Source: an uncultured Clostridia bacterium (GTDB lineage Bacteria > Bacillota > Clostridia > TANB77 > CAG-508). From it: DNA of 13,317 nt. Numbering within the stretch: the stretch's first letter is position 1; every line of letters starts with the position of its first letter. This document shows, in pieces, positions 1 through 7,485 of this stretch. The DNA lies in assembly GCA_934131055.1 (NCBI GenBank), contig CAKOZB010000034.1:1-13317 (forward strand), written 5' to 3'. Below the pieces are notes generated by a model. That model ran no database searches. It had not been told where the DNA came from and saw nothing but the letters and a program-made list of their open reading frames with translations. The position numbers and the translations under genes were made by a program.

Positions 1-450
1 GATAATATATCTGCTCCTATTTTTGAGGGTACAAAACTTGGAACAGCTACATTTGATATAGATGGTTTTAGTTACACTTGCGACTTAGTTGCATCTCACA
101 CAGTATACAAATCTAACTATACTAAAACATTGATGGAACTAGCATTATTAATAATTTTCTTATTTATATTTGCGAAATTCTTACATTTTATAAATAATAG
201 AAAAAATAATAAAAATACCGTTAATTATAAAAAATCTAAAAGCTCAAAAAGTATTAGGAACAAAAATTTAAGAAATTCTAAAAATAGAAAATATGCTAGT
301 AACACTAGAAGCTCAAAAGCCGTAGTCAAAGCTAAAAATTCAAAACCTGCAAAAAGAACTTCTCCCGAAACTCTTTTTAACCATTTAGGCATTACTAACC
401 ACAAAAATACTAAAAAAAATTATATTGATGATTTTTATCCAAAATATTAA
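1..450 (+). CDS. D-alanyl-D-alanine carboxypeptidase (PBP5/DacF-like), C-terminal part
   Basis: Frame 1 is open from the window edge to a TAA at 448-450, so this is the last 149 residues of a longer gene. Residues about 3-40 (SAPIFEGTKLGTATFDIDG, then a CDLVASHTV stretch) resemble the PBP5_C beta domain that follows the penicillin-binding catalytic domain in D,D-carboxypeptidases, which trim the terminal D-Ala from peptidoglycan stem peptides outside the membrane. A hydrophobic segment at about residues 44-63 would anchor the protein. It is followed by some 85 residues rich in Lys, Asn, Ser and Arg, which by topology should be cytoplasmic; PBP5 relatives usually end in a short amphipathic anchor, so this tail is unusual. 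The catalytic SxxK, SxN and KTG motifs lie outside the window, so the call rests on the C-terminal domain only. The ATG at 130 is internal and is not the start. Confidence 0.72.
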   Translation, partial: DNISAPIFEGTKLGTATFDIDGFSYTCDLVASHTVYKSNYTKTLMELALLIIFLFIFAKFLHFINNRKNNKNTVNYKKSKSSKSIRNKNLRNSKNRKYASNTRSSKAVVKAKNSKPAKRTSPETLFNHLGITNHKNTKKNYIDDFYPKY

Positions 451-451
451 A

Positions 452-491
452 GCACAGAAAAGTAGGGCTATGTACCCTATTTTTTCTATGC
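452..491. terminator. Bidirectional terminator between carboxypeptidase and LCP genes
   Basis: Arms GCACAGAAAAGTAGGG (452-467) and CCCTATTTTTTCTATGC (475-491) pair almost fully around a 7-nt loop. The A-rich outer stem becomes a T run on either strand, so it can serve both converging genes. Confidence 0.8.
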
Positions 492-511
492 TTTTATAAA
501 ACTATCCTATA

Positions 512-1660
512 TTATTTGGTTGTATTTGTTGTAGCTTCATCTTCACTGCTTGTTGTTGATGGAAATAACTCATTAACTAGAGCTTTTGTTTTTCTTTCGT
601 TTGCAATGTACAATGAAACTCCATTACACATTTCTACATCTCCTGGAACCATTCCGGTTTTTATGTTATCTGCATCAAACTTAACTGCATATGGAACATA
701 TGCTTTAATTTCATTGAAGTCTAGGTTTGTTTTTACGTTTTCTGACATTATGTCTATTACCTGTTTTAGCTTGAATATATTCTGTGGTTTTAATGTTTGT
801 TTTAATGTTGCAATTATAAACTCTCTTTGAGTTCTCATTCTTCCCAAATCTTGTTGTCCGTAAGAACTTGGGTATGTAGAACCATCATTGTTATGTCTAA
901 AACGCAATAGTTGTTCTGCTTTTGCTCCATCAATTAACTGTTCCCCAGCCTTTAAATCTATATATAAATTTTGGTCTGTATCTTCAGTGTAATACATGTC
1001 TATTGGTACATTAAATGTAACCCCTCCAATAGCATCAACTAGCTTTATTAATGCTTTTGTATCTATAATTACATAATTTTCTAGATTTAAACCTGTTAGT
1101 GCATTTATTCTATCTATTGCCTCTGGTATGTTTGTACCACTTCTAAATACAGTATTTATCTTGTAACTTGCCAGATAGTTTTGCGTTGCTGTATTTCTAT
1201 TTCTCCTTCCAACATATGTATCTCTTGGAATTGACATTAGTGAGGCTTCCTGCGTCTTTGGATTGTATGAAGCTACCATTATTGTATCTGCTAACTTATA
1301 ATCGTCTACACCGCTCTCCCCCATTATTAGAACTTGTATAGGTTCTAAGTTTTGCAATTTTTCAGTATCTTCGCCAAGTATAGTTGCCAATGCTCCAGTT
1401 AAGCCACCACCATTTTGATATATTTTATATCCGAAAAGTGTTCCAGCTAATATTATTGCTAATAATAAAATTGTTACTACAACTCTTTTTACTTTTCTAA
1501 CAGTTTTTACTTTTTTCTTAGCCTTAACTGGCTCTTGTTTTTTTATTCTCATGTTTGGTTGTTTTTGCTTAACTTGTTTATCGTTATTTTTCTTCTTGTT
1601 TTCTTCTGGCATTGCATGTCTGCCATGAGACTTTTCATCAGTCTTTTTATTTCTACTCAA
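512..1660 (-). CDS. LytR-CpsA-Psr (LCP) family glycopolymer ligase
   Basis: LCP proteins transfer undecaprenyl-linked wall polymers (teichoic acid, capsule or similar) onto peptidoglycan on the outer face of the membrane. From the TTG start the protein is 382 residues: a Lys-rich cytoplasmic N-terminus (about 1-58), one membrane helix (about 60-79), and an LCP domain from about residue 107. Family landmarks are the LADTIMV motif with its acidic residue near 125, SIPRDTYV with the catalytic-pocket Arg near 146, LLRFRH near 251-256, and DLGRMRTQREF near 271-281. I chose TTG at 1658-1660 because GGGAGTG sits 6 nt upstream; an in-frame GTG at 1675 has no ribosome site, since the purine stretch follows it. 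It has its own promoter, diverges from the LytTR gene and converges on the carboxypeptidase gene. The exact polymer cannot be read from the sequence. Confidence 0.93.
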   Translation of the reverse strand: MSRNKKTDEKSHGRHAMPEENKKKNNDKQVKQKQPNMRIKKQEPVKAKKKVKTVRKVKRVVVTILLLAIILAGTLFGYKIYQNGGGLTGALATILGEDTEKLQNLEPIQVLIMGESGVDDYKLADTIMVASYNPKTQEASLMSIPRDTYVGRRNRNTATQNYLASYKINTVFRSGTNIPEAIDRINALTGLNLENYVIIDTKALIKLVDAIGGVTFNVPIDMYYTEDTDQNLYIDLKAGEQLIDGAKAEQLLRFRHNNDGSTYPSSYGQQDLGRMRTQREFIIATLKQTLKPQNIFKLKQVIDIMSENVKTNLDFNEIKAYVPYAVKFDADNIKTGMVPGDVEMCNGVSLYIANERKTKALVNELFPSTTSSEDEATTNTTK

Positions 1661-1666
1661 TAGTAT

Positions 1667-1672
1667 CACTCC
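1667..1672 (-). promoter_or_regulatory. Ribosome binding site that fixes the TTG start of the LCP gene
   Basis: GGAGTG on the minus strand lies 6 nt before TTG 1660. It overlaps the codons that would follow the longer GTG start at 1675, which argues for the shorter protein. Confidence 0.7.
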
Positions 1673-1692
1673 CACATAACTTTATGATTAAC

Positions 1693-1721
1693 AGTATAGC
1701 AAATATGTAATAAAATATCAA
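1693..1721 (-). promoter_or_regulatory. Sigma-A promoter of the LCP gene
   Basis: Read on the minus strand: -35 TTGATA (1716-1721), 17-bp spacer, -10 TATACT (1693-1698). It lies about 30 bp upstream of the TTG start. Confidence 0.75.
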
Positions 1722-1738
1722 TAGAAAATACCAATTAT

Positions 1739-1756
1739 AGTGTTAATCTAACCACT
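1739..1756. promoter_or_regulatory. Dyad between the divergent LCP and LytTR promoters
   Basis: AGTGTTA, a 3-nt centre, then TAACCACT form an inverted repeat with a single-base insertion. It sits between the two -35 boxes (17 bp from one and 13 bp from the other), a position suited to a shared operator. No binding protein can be named. Confidence 0.35.
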
Positions 1757-1769
1757 TATTTTAAAATTA

Positions 1770-1798
1770 TTGAATTTATCTATCCTGCTTGCTATAAT
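1770..1798 (+). promoter_or_regulatory. Sigma-A promoter of the LytTR/DUF3021 cassette
   Basis: -35 TTGAAT (1770-1775), 17-bp spacer, consensus -10 TATAAT (1793-1798). A ribosome site AGGAG (1819-1823) precedes the ATG at 1832 by 8 nt. Confidence 0.8.
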
Positions 1799-1831
1799 AC
1801 AAACAAGAATATATTAATAGGAGCATAGGAA

Positions 1832-2272
1832 ATGGATATCGAAATTAAATTGGATTCAAATTATAATATACCCAAAGTAATTATTTATACAAATAAAGTT
1901 ACAGACGAAGTAAATAATATTTTAAATAATATATCAATGATAAATCCTAAAAAGCTTACTGCTTTTAAAGACGAAAAAATGTATATATTAAATTCTGATG
2001 ATATAGAATCTGTATATTCAGAGGGCGGAAAAGTGTACATAAAATGCAATGGTGTAATATATAGTATAAAATATAGACTTTACGAATTGGAAGATATTTT
2101 AGATTCAAATAAATTTATACGCATCTCAAACTCTGAAATTGTTAATTTTGATAGAGTAAAAAATATCGATTTCAAATTTATTGGAACTATATTACTAAAC
2201 TTTAAAAATGGAGACGTTTCTTATGTTTCCAGAAGATATATACCAAAGATAAAGAAATTTTTAGGAATATAA
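1832..2272 (+). CDS. Stand-alone LytTR-domain transcriptional regulator
   Basis: A 146-residue protein without a response-regulator receiver domain. The C-terminal two thirds (about residues 45-146) match the LytTR DNA-binding fold: a YILNSDDIESVYSEGGKVYI strand-helix region, the FIRISNSEIVN motif, and a final VSRRYIPKIKKFL helix. The first roughly 40 residues are short and do not resemble a phosphoacceptor domain. It is followed 15 nt later by a DUF3021-type membrane protein on the same strand. In the LytTR Regulatory Systems known from streptococci (HdrRM and BrsRM), a membrane partner restrains the LytTR activator, and such pairs often regulate their own operon. The gene order fits that model; the target genes are unknown. 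Confidence 0.92.
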   Translation: MDIEIKLDSNYNIPKVIIYTNKVTDEVNNILNNISMINPKKLTAFKDEKMYILNSDDIESVYSEGGKVYIKCNGVIYSIKYRLYELEDILDSNKFIRISNSEIVNFDRVKNIDFKFIGTILLNFKNGDVSYVSRRYIPKIKKFLGI

Positions 2273-2273
2273 A

Positions 2274-2279
2274 AAGGAG
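2274..2279 (+). promoter_or_regulatory. Ribosome binding site of the DUF3021 gene
   Basis: AAGGAG immediately after the LytTR stop codon lies 8 nt before the ATG at 2288. A GTG at 2279 overlaps this site and so is unlikely to be the start. Confidence 0.7.
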
Positions 2280-2287
2280 TGGTTGAT

Positions 2288-2773
2288 ATGAATACAAAAA
2301 ATTTTATTAAGAAGATTTTAACAAAATCAATTATGGGCTTTCCGATTGGAGTAACTATTCTTATGTTATTGTATGTTATTGTAAATCCATTTTTCGGTGA
2401 AGTAGCATTTAGTTATGAATTAAATCGATTACATAATATACAGACATTCATTTTGCAGCTTTTATTATCTGGATTATCCGGTTTTATGTTACTCATTGCA
2501 TTTTATAGCATATTATTTTTGCAAGATGCAGAACTAGAAAATAGATTTGCAACAGAGCATCCCTATAAAGCCATATTTTATGCCATTGTAAGTGTATTAA
2601 TAACTTTTATAATTATTATGGTAATTTCAAGAGCAGACATATTTAGTACAACAATTAGTATCTTAATTGAAATTGTTTATCCTGTACTTTATGCCGTATT
2701 AGGATTTGTGTTACTTATAAAAGATTCAATAATGAAATATACAATAAATAAAATAAACAAGAAATTACAATAA
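2288..2773 (+). CDS. DUF3021-family four-helix membrane protein, LytTR partner
   Basis: A 161-residue integral membrane protein with hydrophobic segments at about residues 15-35, 52-77, 92-112 and 120-142, and a Lys/Asn-rich C-terminal end. Size, four-helix layout and position directly after a LytTR gene match DUF3021 proteins, which are commonly encoded next to LytTR regulators in Bacillota. By analogy with HdrM/BrsM-type inhibitors it probably holds the LytTR protein inactive until a membrane signal arrives; this is inference from gene order and not visible in the residues. I set the start at the ATG at 2288, behind AAGGAG, and not at the GTG at 2279. Transcription should end at the hairpin just downstream. 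Confidence 0.82.
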   Translation: MNTKNFIKKILTKSIMGFPIGVTILMLLYVIVNPFFGEVAFSYELNRLHNIQTFILQLLLSGLSGFMLLIAFYSILFLQDAELENRFATEHPYKAIFYAIVSVLITFIIIMVISRADIFSTTISILIEIVYPVLYAVLGFVLLIKDSIMKYTINKINKKLQ

Positions 2774-2780
2774 TCTTTAG

Positions 2781-2820
2781 AAAAAGTAGATGTTAGTTTT
2801 AAAATTAACATCTACTTTTT
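2781..2820. terminator. Bidirectional terminator between DUF3021 and CvpA-like genes
   Basis: AAAAAGTAGATGTTA (2781-2795) and TAACATCTACTTTTT (2806-2820) are perfect complements, with further A/T pairing in the loop. Both strands end in a T run. Confidence 0.9.
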
Positions 2821-2826
2821 TATGTT

Positions 2827-3465
2827 TTATTTAAATAGTAAGTTTAATATTATGTTGTTGTTGTACAGCATTTCTCCTAAGCTTGATTTTGCTATTGCTG
2901 TAACGACTGCATTGTTTGCCCAAATTACGCTTGTTAGTGATATTACCGCAAGAACTGCATATACAATAACTATCCCCTCTATTGCTCCATATGCTAATCC
3001 ACCTAGTTTATCTACTTGCTTTATTACAGGAAGGTCTGTTAGTATTTTTGCGAATAAGCTTATTATTACTAAAATTACTCTTACTGCTAAAAATATTACA
3101 ATGCCTGAGCCTATATTTACTATTGTGATTGTTGTTTGGTCTATTACATTGGCTTTTACTTCGTCTGTTGCATTTTCTATTTCTTTGTTTATGTTATCCA
3201 TTATTGTTGATGGAACGTTTTCTTCTGTATTTTCTGTTTTATCTTCAACACCTAATGTTGCTTTTAATGTTGTTCTAATGTTATCGTCTATTACTGTATT
3301 CTCTATTACTGCATTTGCAACTGGTTTATATAAAACAAATGCAACAACTATTGCTATTATAAATGAAAGTAGTTTTATTAAACTTCCTGTTAATCCTTTT
3401 TTATATCCTAAAAATATGAATAGTAAAACTACGGCTATTATTATTAAATCTACTATTATTCCCAT
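2827..3465 (-). CDS. CvpA-family membrane protein
   Basis: A 212-residue protein with the CvpA layout: TM1 (about 4-20), the short GYKKGLTGS turn, TM2 (about 27-46), a polar acidic loop (about 50-105), and two further hydrophobic segments (about 111-137 and 155-185). CvpA proteins are tied to colicin V production in E. coli and to envelope stress in other bacteria, but no reaction is established. The start ATG has AAAAGGAGGAG 5 nt upstream, and that site overlaps the stop codon of the preceding DUF5711-like gene, so translation of the two is probably coupled. It is the last gene of a three-gene operon with the YkvI-like and DUF5711-like genes. Confidence 0.86.
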   Translation of the reverse strand: MGIIVDLIIIAVVLLFIFLGYKKGLTGSLIKLLSFIIAIVVAFVLYKPVANAVIENTVIDDNIRTTLKATLGVEDKTENTEENVPSTIMDNINKEIENATDEVKANVIDQTTITIVNIGSGIVIFLAVRVILVIISLFAKILTDLPVIKQVDKLGGLAYGAIEGIVIVYAVLAVISLTSVIWANNAVVTAIAKSSLGEMLYNNNIILNLLFK

Positions 3466-3479
3466 ACTTTCTCCTCCTT

Positions 3480-4709
3480 TTATAACTTAATAAGTTCAAT
3501 CTTATTTCTATAAATTATTCCTGCCACTTCATTTGAAATGACTATTTTTCTAACCTCTTGATTTGATGTGTATTTTTTTATTAGCCATCCATTTGTGTCT
3601 ACAAAATGTATTTCAGAGCCTAGATTTAAGGCAATTTTGCTACCACAGCAATACATCTCTTTAATTACACCCTCAAATTTATATGTATTTTCTTTTTGAG
3701 TTGTAGAATTTATTATTTTTATTGCTGTGTTTGTTGTAAATAGACTAGCACTTTCTTCAACATTTTTTACAATATTGTTATCTAGCTCAATGCTGTAATA
3801 TGTTATTTTTTCTTTGTCTGTATTTATATCTGTTAGTTTTGTATCTACATTATCTTTTATAACATGAATCTCGTTATCATATTCACACACCAGCTTATTT
3901 TTATTTTGATATTTTATGTTTAATACTAGGCTATTTAATGGCGCATTATATGTATACACTATTGCCTCTGTTGGGTTTTCTTTTGCTTTAGCAATTGATA
4001 ATATTTTTATGTTAGATTGTATAAGTGTTCCACTCGTATTTACTTCTGCAATTCCAACATATTTGTTGTCTTCTGAAATACTTGCATCAACCGCAATAGT
4101 ACTTGACATATAATATTTAAACATTTCATTCCCAGAATCATCTAGTAATAACACAACAGATTTGTAAGCTGTACCTTTTAATATTATAGTAGAATATCCA
4201 CTAGAGTTTACACTTATTCGAGAAATATTACCCTCTAAAGTTTTCTCCCATCTTATGTTGTTATCTTTTAATAGATATATTTTTGAAGAGTCTTGCTCTG
4301 CTATTATTAAATATTTTCCGTTACTAGTCGTAATTGGATTTGTAATTTGTATATTATTTTCTGCCTCAATTTTGCCAGATGAATTGTACGTTGTTAATGT
4401 ATTGTCTTTTAAGATTGCAATGTATTTTGAATATGCAAATATGTTGCTATTATCATAGTTTTCTAATGTTATGCTTTTTAAATTATCTTGTTCTATAGAT
4501 TTATTTAAAATATTTGCGTCCATAAACGCCCTAAAATTTTCGTTTGCAGCATATATTAGATATATTACTAATATCAAACAAATAATTGTCAGCAGAATTC
4601 CTACTCCTATTATTTTTTTCTTATTTATTGTTTTAACTTCATCTTGGTTAAAATATAACAAATTTATATCTTTTTTACTTTCTCCAGAATCTTTCGTTTT
4701 AGGTTTCAT
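3480..4709 (-). CDS. DUF5711-like single-pass beta-propeller protein
   Basis: From the ATG at 4709 the protein has 409 residues: a polar cytoplasmic N-terminus (about 1-32), one membrane helix (about 33-55, IIGVGILLTIICLILVIYLI), and a long extracytoplasmic domain made of repeated strand units of the type GKYLIIAEQDSSKIYLL, NKYVGIAEV and SKIALNLGSEIHFVDTNG. This looks like a WD40/PQQ-type propeller, and the arrangement matches the DUF5711 family of Clostridia. No enzyme motif is visible; a binding or scaffolding role is inference. I chose ATG 4709 because AAGGAAGG lies 10 nt upstream. Earlier in-frame starts (TTG 4772, ATG 4763, ATG 4730) would overlap the upstream gene or add a polar leader. 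It lies between the YkvI-like and CvpA-like genes. Confidence 0.7.
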   Translation of the reverse strand: MKPKTKDSGESKKDINLLYFNQDEVKTINKKKIIGVGILLTIICLILVIYLIYAANENFRAFMDANILNKSIEQDNLKSITLENYDNSNIFAYSKYIAILKDNTLTTYNSSGKIEAENNIQITNPITTSNGKYLIIAEQDSSKIYLLKDNNIRWEKTLEGNISRISVNSSGYSTIILKGTAYKSVVLLLDDSGNEMFKYYMSSTIAVDASISEDNKYVGIAEVNTSGTLIQSNIKILSIAKAKENPTEAIVYTYNAPLNSLVLNIKYQNKNKLVCEYDNEIHVIKDNVDTKLTDINTDKEKITYYSIELDNNIVKNVEESASLFTTNTAIKIINSTTQKENTYKFEGVIKEMYCCGSKIALNLGSEIHFVDTNGWLIKKYTSNQEVRKIVISNEVAGIIYRNKIELIKL

Positions 4710-4719
4710 TCTTTGAATT

Positions 4720-4727
4720 CCTTCCTT
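4720..4727 (-). promoter_or_regulatory. Ribosome binding site choosing ATG 4709 for the DUF5711-like gene
   Basis: AAGGAAGG on the minus strand, 10 nt before ATG 4709. A weaker AGGA precedes the alternative ATG at 4730, so the choice of start is likely but not certain. Confidence 0.5.
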
Positions 4728-4749
4728 CATTTTTCCTATATAATTTATA

Positions 4750-5784
4750 TCAGTTTTTAGCATTTTTTGCAATACTATTGACCTTTTTTAGTATTGTTAT
4801 TATTTGAATTATTCCTATAACTCCAAACAATGGATACAGTATTTCTACTAATTTTCCAAAACCTATGTATGCTATTGGAATTTCCGCCAAACACATAGCA
4901 AAAGTTATTGTTTTGTATTTTCTTCTGTCTTTTATGTTTTCAGCTACTCCATAACCAGATGAAATTGCAGATGTTAAAATTGCAGTTATTATCGCAATCG
5001 AATATACCATTTTTTCTACTGGATGGCACTCGTCTAATATTGTAAGTACTGGTATTTCTACCCTTGAAATATTTACGGCTGATAGAGTTAACATTTGATA
5101 TATTGCTATAATTAATACGAAAAATATTACTACCGACACCAATGTTATTATTTTATTTTCTCTTTTATTTTTTATATTTGTTGTGAGTAATACTATTATT
5201 GGGATTAGTGTTATACTGTTATAACTAGTATATAAAATGGCACTAAGTATTGATTTTCCGAGATTTTGCGTATTTGTGTTTAAATTATTTATTAAATTTA
5301 TTATTGGATAATTTTTTATACTTATTGCTATAATTATTACAATCATTATTGGTACAACTATTAAATTTAATTTTATAATTCCATCCATATTTTTCATTAG
5401 CAAAATATATGTAATAATTGCATTTATGCTTGCAGTGATAATTATTGGAATTTTAAACTCTTGTTTAAAAAATGTGCAAAACCCTGCACACATTATCCAA
5501 AATGAGACTAATAAAAATGCATTTATAACGTTTTCTAATATTATTTTCACCTTACTACTATTACTTATTTTTTCTAAAAATTCATTGTTACTTTTTATTT
5601 GTAATCTTTTTGTTATTGCTATAGTGCTGTATATTATTACTCCTGTAAGTGTTGCCGAAACTATTGCTCCAATAATTCCAAATTTTCCATATTGTCCGAA
5701 AAAAATATATATTTCTTTACCTGACGCAAATCCAGCACCGATTATGGTACCTATTATAACAGAAACAGCTTTTACAATATTCAT
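4750..5784 (-). CDS. YkvI-like membrane protein (APC/LeuT-type fold)
   Basis: A 344-residue polytopic protein with about ten hydrophobic segments. The N-terminal IGTIIGAGFASGKEI (residues 11-25) is the glycine-rich unwound-helix signature found in YkvI and related transporter-fold proteins, where such residues line the substrate site. A second glycine-bearing stretch (SAISSGYGVAENI) lies in the second half, consistent with an inverted-repeat transporter. YkvI substrates are not established. The start ATG is preceded by AAAGGAT at about 9 nt. It is the first gene of an operon followed after 40 nt by the DUF5711-like gene and then the CvpA-like gene. I see no convincing -35/-10 pair upstream. 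Confidence 0.82.
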   Translation of the reverse strand: MNIVKAVSVIIGTIIGAGFASGKEIYIFFGQYGKFGIIGAIVSATLTGVIIYSTIAITKRLQIKSNNEFLEKISNSSKVKIILENVINAFLLVSFWIMCAGFCTFFKQEFKIPIIITASINAIITYILLMKNMDGIIKLNLIVVPIMIVIIIAISIKNYPIINLINNLNTNTQNLGKSILSAILYTSYNSITLIPIIVLLTTNIKNKRENKIITLVSVVIFFVLIIAIYQMLTLSAVNISRVEIPVLTILDECHPVEKMVYSIAIITAILTSAISSGYGVAENIKDRRKYKTITFAMCLAEIPIAYIGFGKLVEILYPLFGVIGIIQIITILKKVNSIAKNAKN

Positions 5785-5929
5785 AAATTTAATCCTTTAT
5801 TAATTATTCAAAGTAATATGAGATTTAAAGCAAGCCTAATTATTGAAAAATTTACATTATTCTATCCACAAGTTACACACATTACTTCTCTTTAAATTTA
5901 TGAAAGGATTTTTGTTTTATTACTTGTCT
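5785..5929. other. Intergenic leader upstream of the YkvI-like operon
   Basis: This stretch must hold the start signals of the minus-strand YkvI operon, since a terminator lies just beyond it. I found only weak -10-like hexamers (for example TAGAAT on the minus strand) without a matching -35 at 16-18 bp. An isolated DnaA-box-like CTATCCACA lies at 5862-5870 on the plus strand. Confidence 0.4.
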
Positions 5930-5961
5930 AAAAAAATGACGGATAAGTTTTTACCTACCCG
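5930..5961 (-). terminator. Rho-independent terminator after the Gld-type operon
   Basis: On the minus strand CGGGTAGGT pairs with ACTTATCCG (plus positions 5953-5961 and 5940-5948; nine pairs including two G-U) around an AAAA loop, followed after TCA by seven T residues. Confidence 0.88.
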
Positions 5962-5972
5962 CCTAATATATT

Positions 5973-7472
5973 TTATTTTCTTCTTCTTATTTGCCATACA
6001 ACAATTCCTAAAATGATTATTGCAACTGGAACTGCAATTATTATTGTTCTAATAATTTTATCTTGTTGTACTGTTGCTGTATATGTTGCAACTCCTGTAT
6101 CTTTTCTAATTGTAATGTTATCTTCTCTATCTGTTAAATAAGATACTGAATTTATTACTAAATCTCTATTGTTATAGAAGTTTATTGCAACTACTTGGCT
6201 ACTGTTTCCAGAGCTACTATTTAATGTAACATACCAGTCACTTGCAAACATACTGTTTGCAACTAATATTAATTTTGATGTTTTTTCATCATTTATTTTC
6301 TTTGTAATAGCTGATGCAATTGGCTCTCCGCCACTCAATAATTTGTCATTTTGTGTTACTGATGACGATGTTATTGATGAATCTGTTCTTAAGAATGCTG
6401 TGCTAGATGCTGTTACTAAATTTTCTACTGTAACTCCTAAGTTTTCTAGCTCTTCACTATCTTTAAAGTTTATAATTCCACCACCTAATATTGCAACATT
6501 TCCGCTTGATGCAATATCTTTTGTTATTTTAGATGAACTGCTTACAGTTGGTAATACTATGTTTGTGTAACCTACTATTTTGCTTGTGTTTTGTTCAAAC
6601 ATTGTACCATTAGAAATTGATGCACCATATACATCTAATATTGCTTGGAAATTTGTTAAGTCTTTATTATCTTTATTTGGATCTTCCAAAATCATTAAAT
6701 TTCCGCCCTTGTTAATGTATTCTAATATTAAGTCTTTTTCAAATTCTGTAAAATCTTCCTTTAAGGATGTAATTACTAAAACATTACAATCATCTGGCAC
6801 TTTTGCATTTACTAATAAATCTAAATCTTCAACATCATTTGCTTCATTTTTTAACAATTCTCTGGCTACTTGATAATAATTTGAATCTTCTGCATGTGTT
6901 GTAGAAAAATATATCTTTGGATTTGTTTCTAAGTTTACATCCAAAATTGCATTTGTCATTTTTTGCTCTGTTACATCATATTGTTGATATGTTGTATTAT
7001 CATATGCATAAAAATCATTTGCTGAAACTATTTTGTTCCTGTTATTTGCTTCTACAATTACAACCGCACTTGTTATAGAAGTTCCAAGGCTATATTTTTC
7101 TTGTAAATCTGGTCTTTGTGAAGCATCTGTTAATTCTTCATAACTTATATTTGAATTTTTTTGGCAATATAATTTAGCATAGTTTATTGCTTCTGGGTAA
7201 TTTGACATTTGATATAATGTAATTTTTGTTGGTGATTTTACACTGCTAATTTTATCAATTGATTCTTGTGATAAAGAATACAATTTATTTCCTGTTAAAT
7301 CTATATCTGCAATATCTTGCTTTTCTACAATAACATTTATAGCAACAACTACAGCAATTATTATGATTATTAATAATAATGTAAGCGTTGTATTAGCTAG
7401 CCAACTTGCTTTTTTTCTTGGCTTTATTTGTTTTGTATCTTTTTTGTTTTCATCTTTTATTTTTTCTTTCAC
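5973..7472 (-). CDS. GldG-like auxiliary protein of a Gld-type ABC transporter
   Basis: A 499-residue protein with a basic N-terminus (about 1-24), one membrane helix (about 25-48), a large extracytoplasmic region and a second helix near the C-terminus (about 475-494) ending in RRRK. Just after the first helix comes DLTGNKLYSLSQESIDKI (about residues 58-75), the hallmark opening of the ABC_transp_aux/GldG family. Downstream, VLVITSLKEDFTEFEKDLIL and NKGGNLMILEDPN fit the Rossmann-like IFT52/GldG fold. GldG works with GldA and GldF in Flavobacterium gliding; in non-gliding Bacillota its role is unknown. The start is GTG at 7472, with AAGGAGG 8 nt upstream, 13 nt after the permease gene. It is the last gene of the operon and is followed by a terminator. 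Confidence 0.87.
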   Translation of the reverse strand: MKEKIKDENKKDTKQIKPRKKASWLANTTLTLLLIIIIIAVVVAINVIVEKQDIADIDLTGNKLYSLSQESIDKISSVKSPTKITLYQMSNYPEAINYAKLYCQKNSNISYEELTDASQRPDLQEKYSLGTSITSAVVIVEANNRNKIVSANDFYAYDNTTYQQYDVTEQKMTNAILDVNLETNPKIYFSTTHAEDSNYYQVARELLKNEANDVEDLDLLVNAKVPDDCNVLVITSLKEDFTEFEKDLILEYINKGGNLMILEDPNKDNKDLTNFQAILDVYGASISNGTMFEQNTSKIVGYTNIVLPTVSSSSKITKDIASSGNVAILGGGIINFKDSEELENLGVTVENLVTASSTAFLRTDSSITSSSVTQNDKLLSGGEPIASAITKKINDEKTSKLILVANSMFASDWYVTLNSSSGNSSQVVAINFYNNRDLVINSVSYLTDREDNITIRKDTGVATYTATVQQDKIIRTIIIAVPVAIIILGIVVWQIRRRK

Positions 7473-7485
7473 AACAAATTCCTCC

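Noticed and set aside
2822..3490. Plus-strand 222-residue open frame opposite the CvpA-like gene
   Set aside because: It is the antisense shadow of the CvpA-like gene, lies over the terminator T run, has no ribosome site and starts inside the hairpin's T tract.
5862..5870. DnaA-box-like CTATCCACA (8 of 9 to TTATCCACA)
   Set aside because: Only one copy, no dnaA/dnaN neighbours and no AT-rich unwinding element beside a box cluster, so an origin is not supported.
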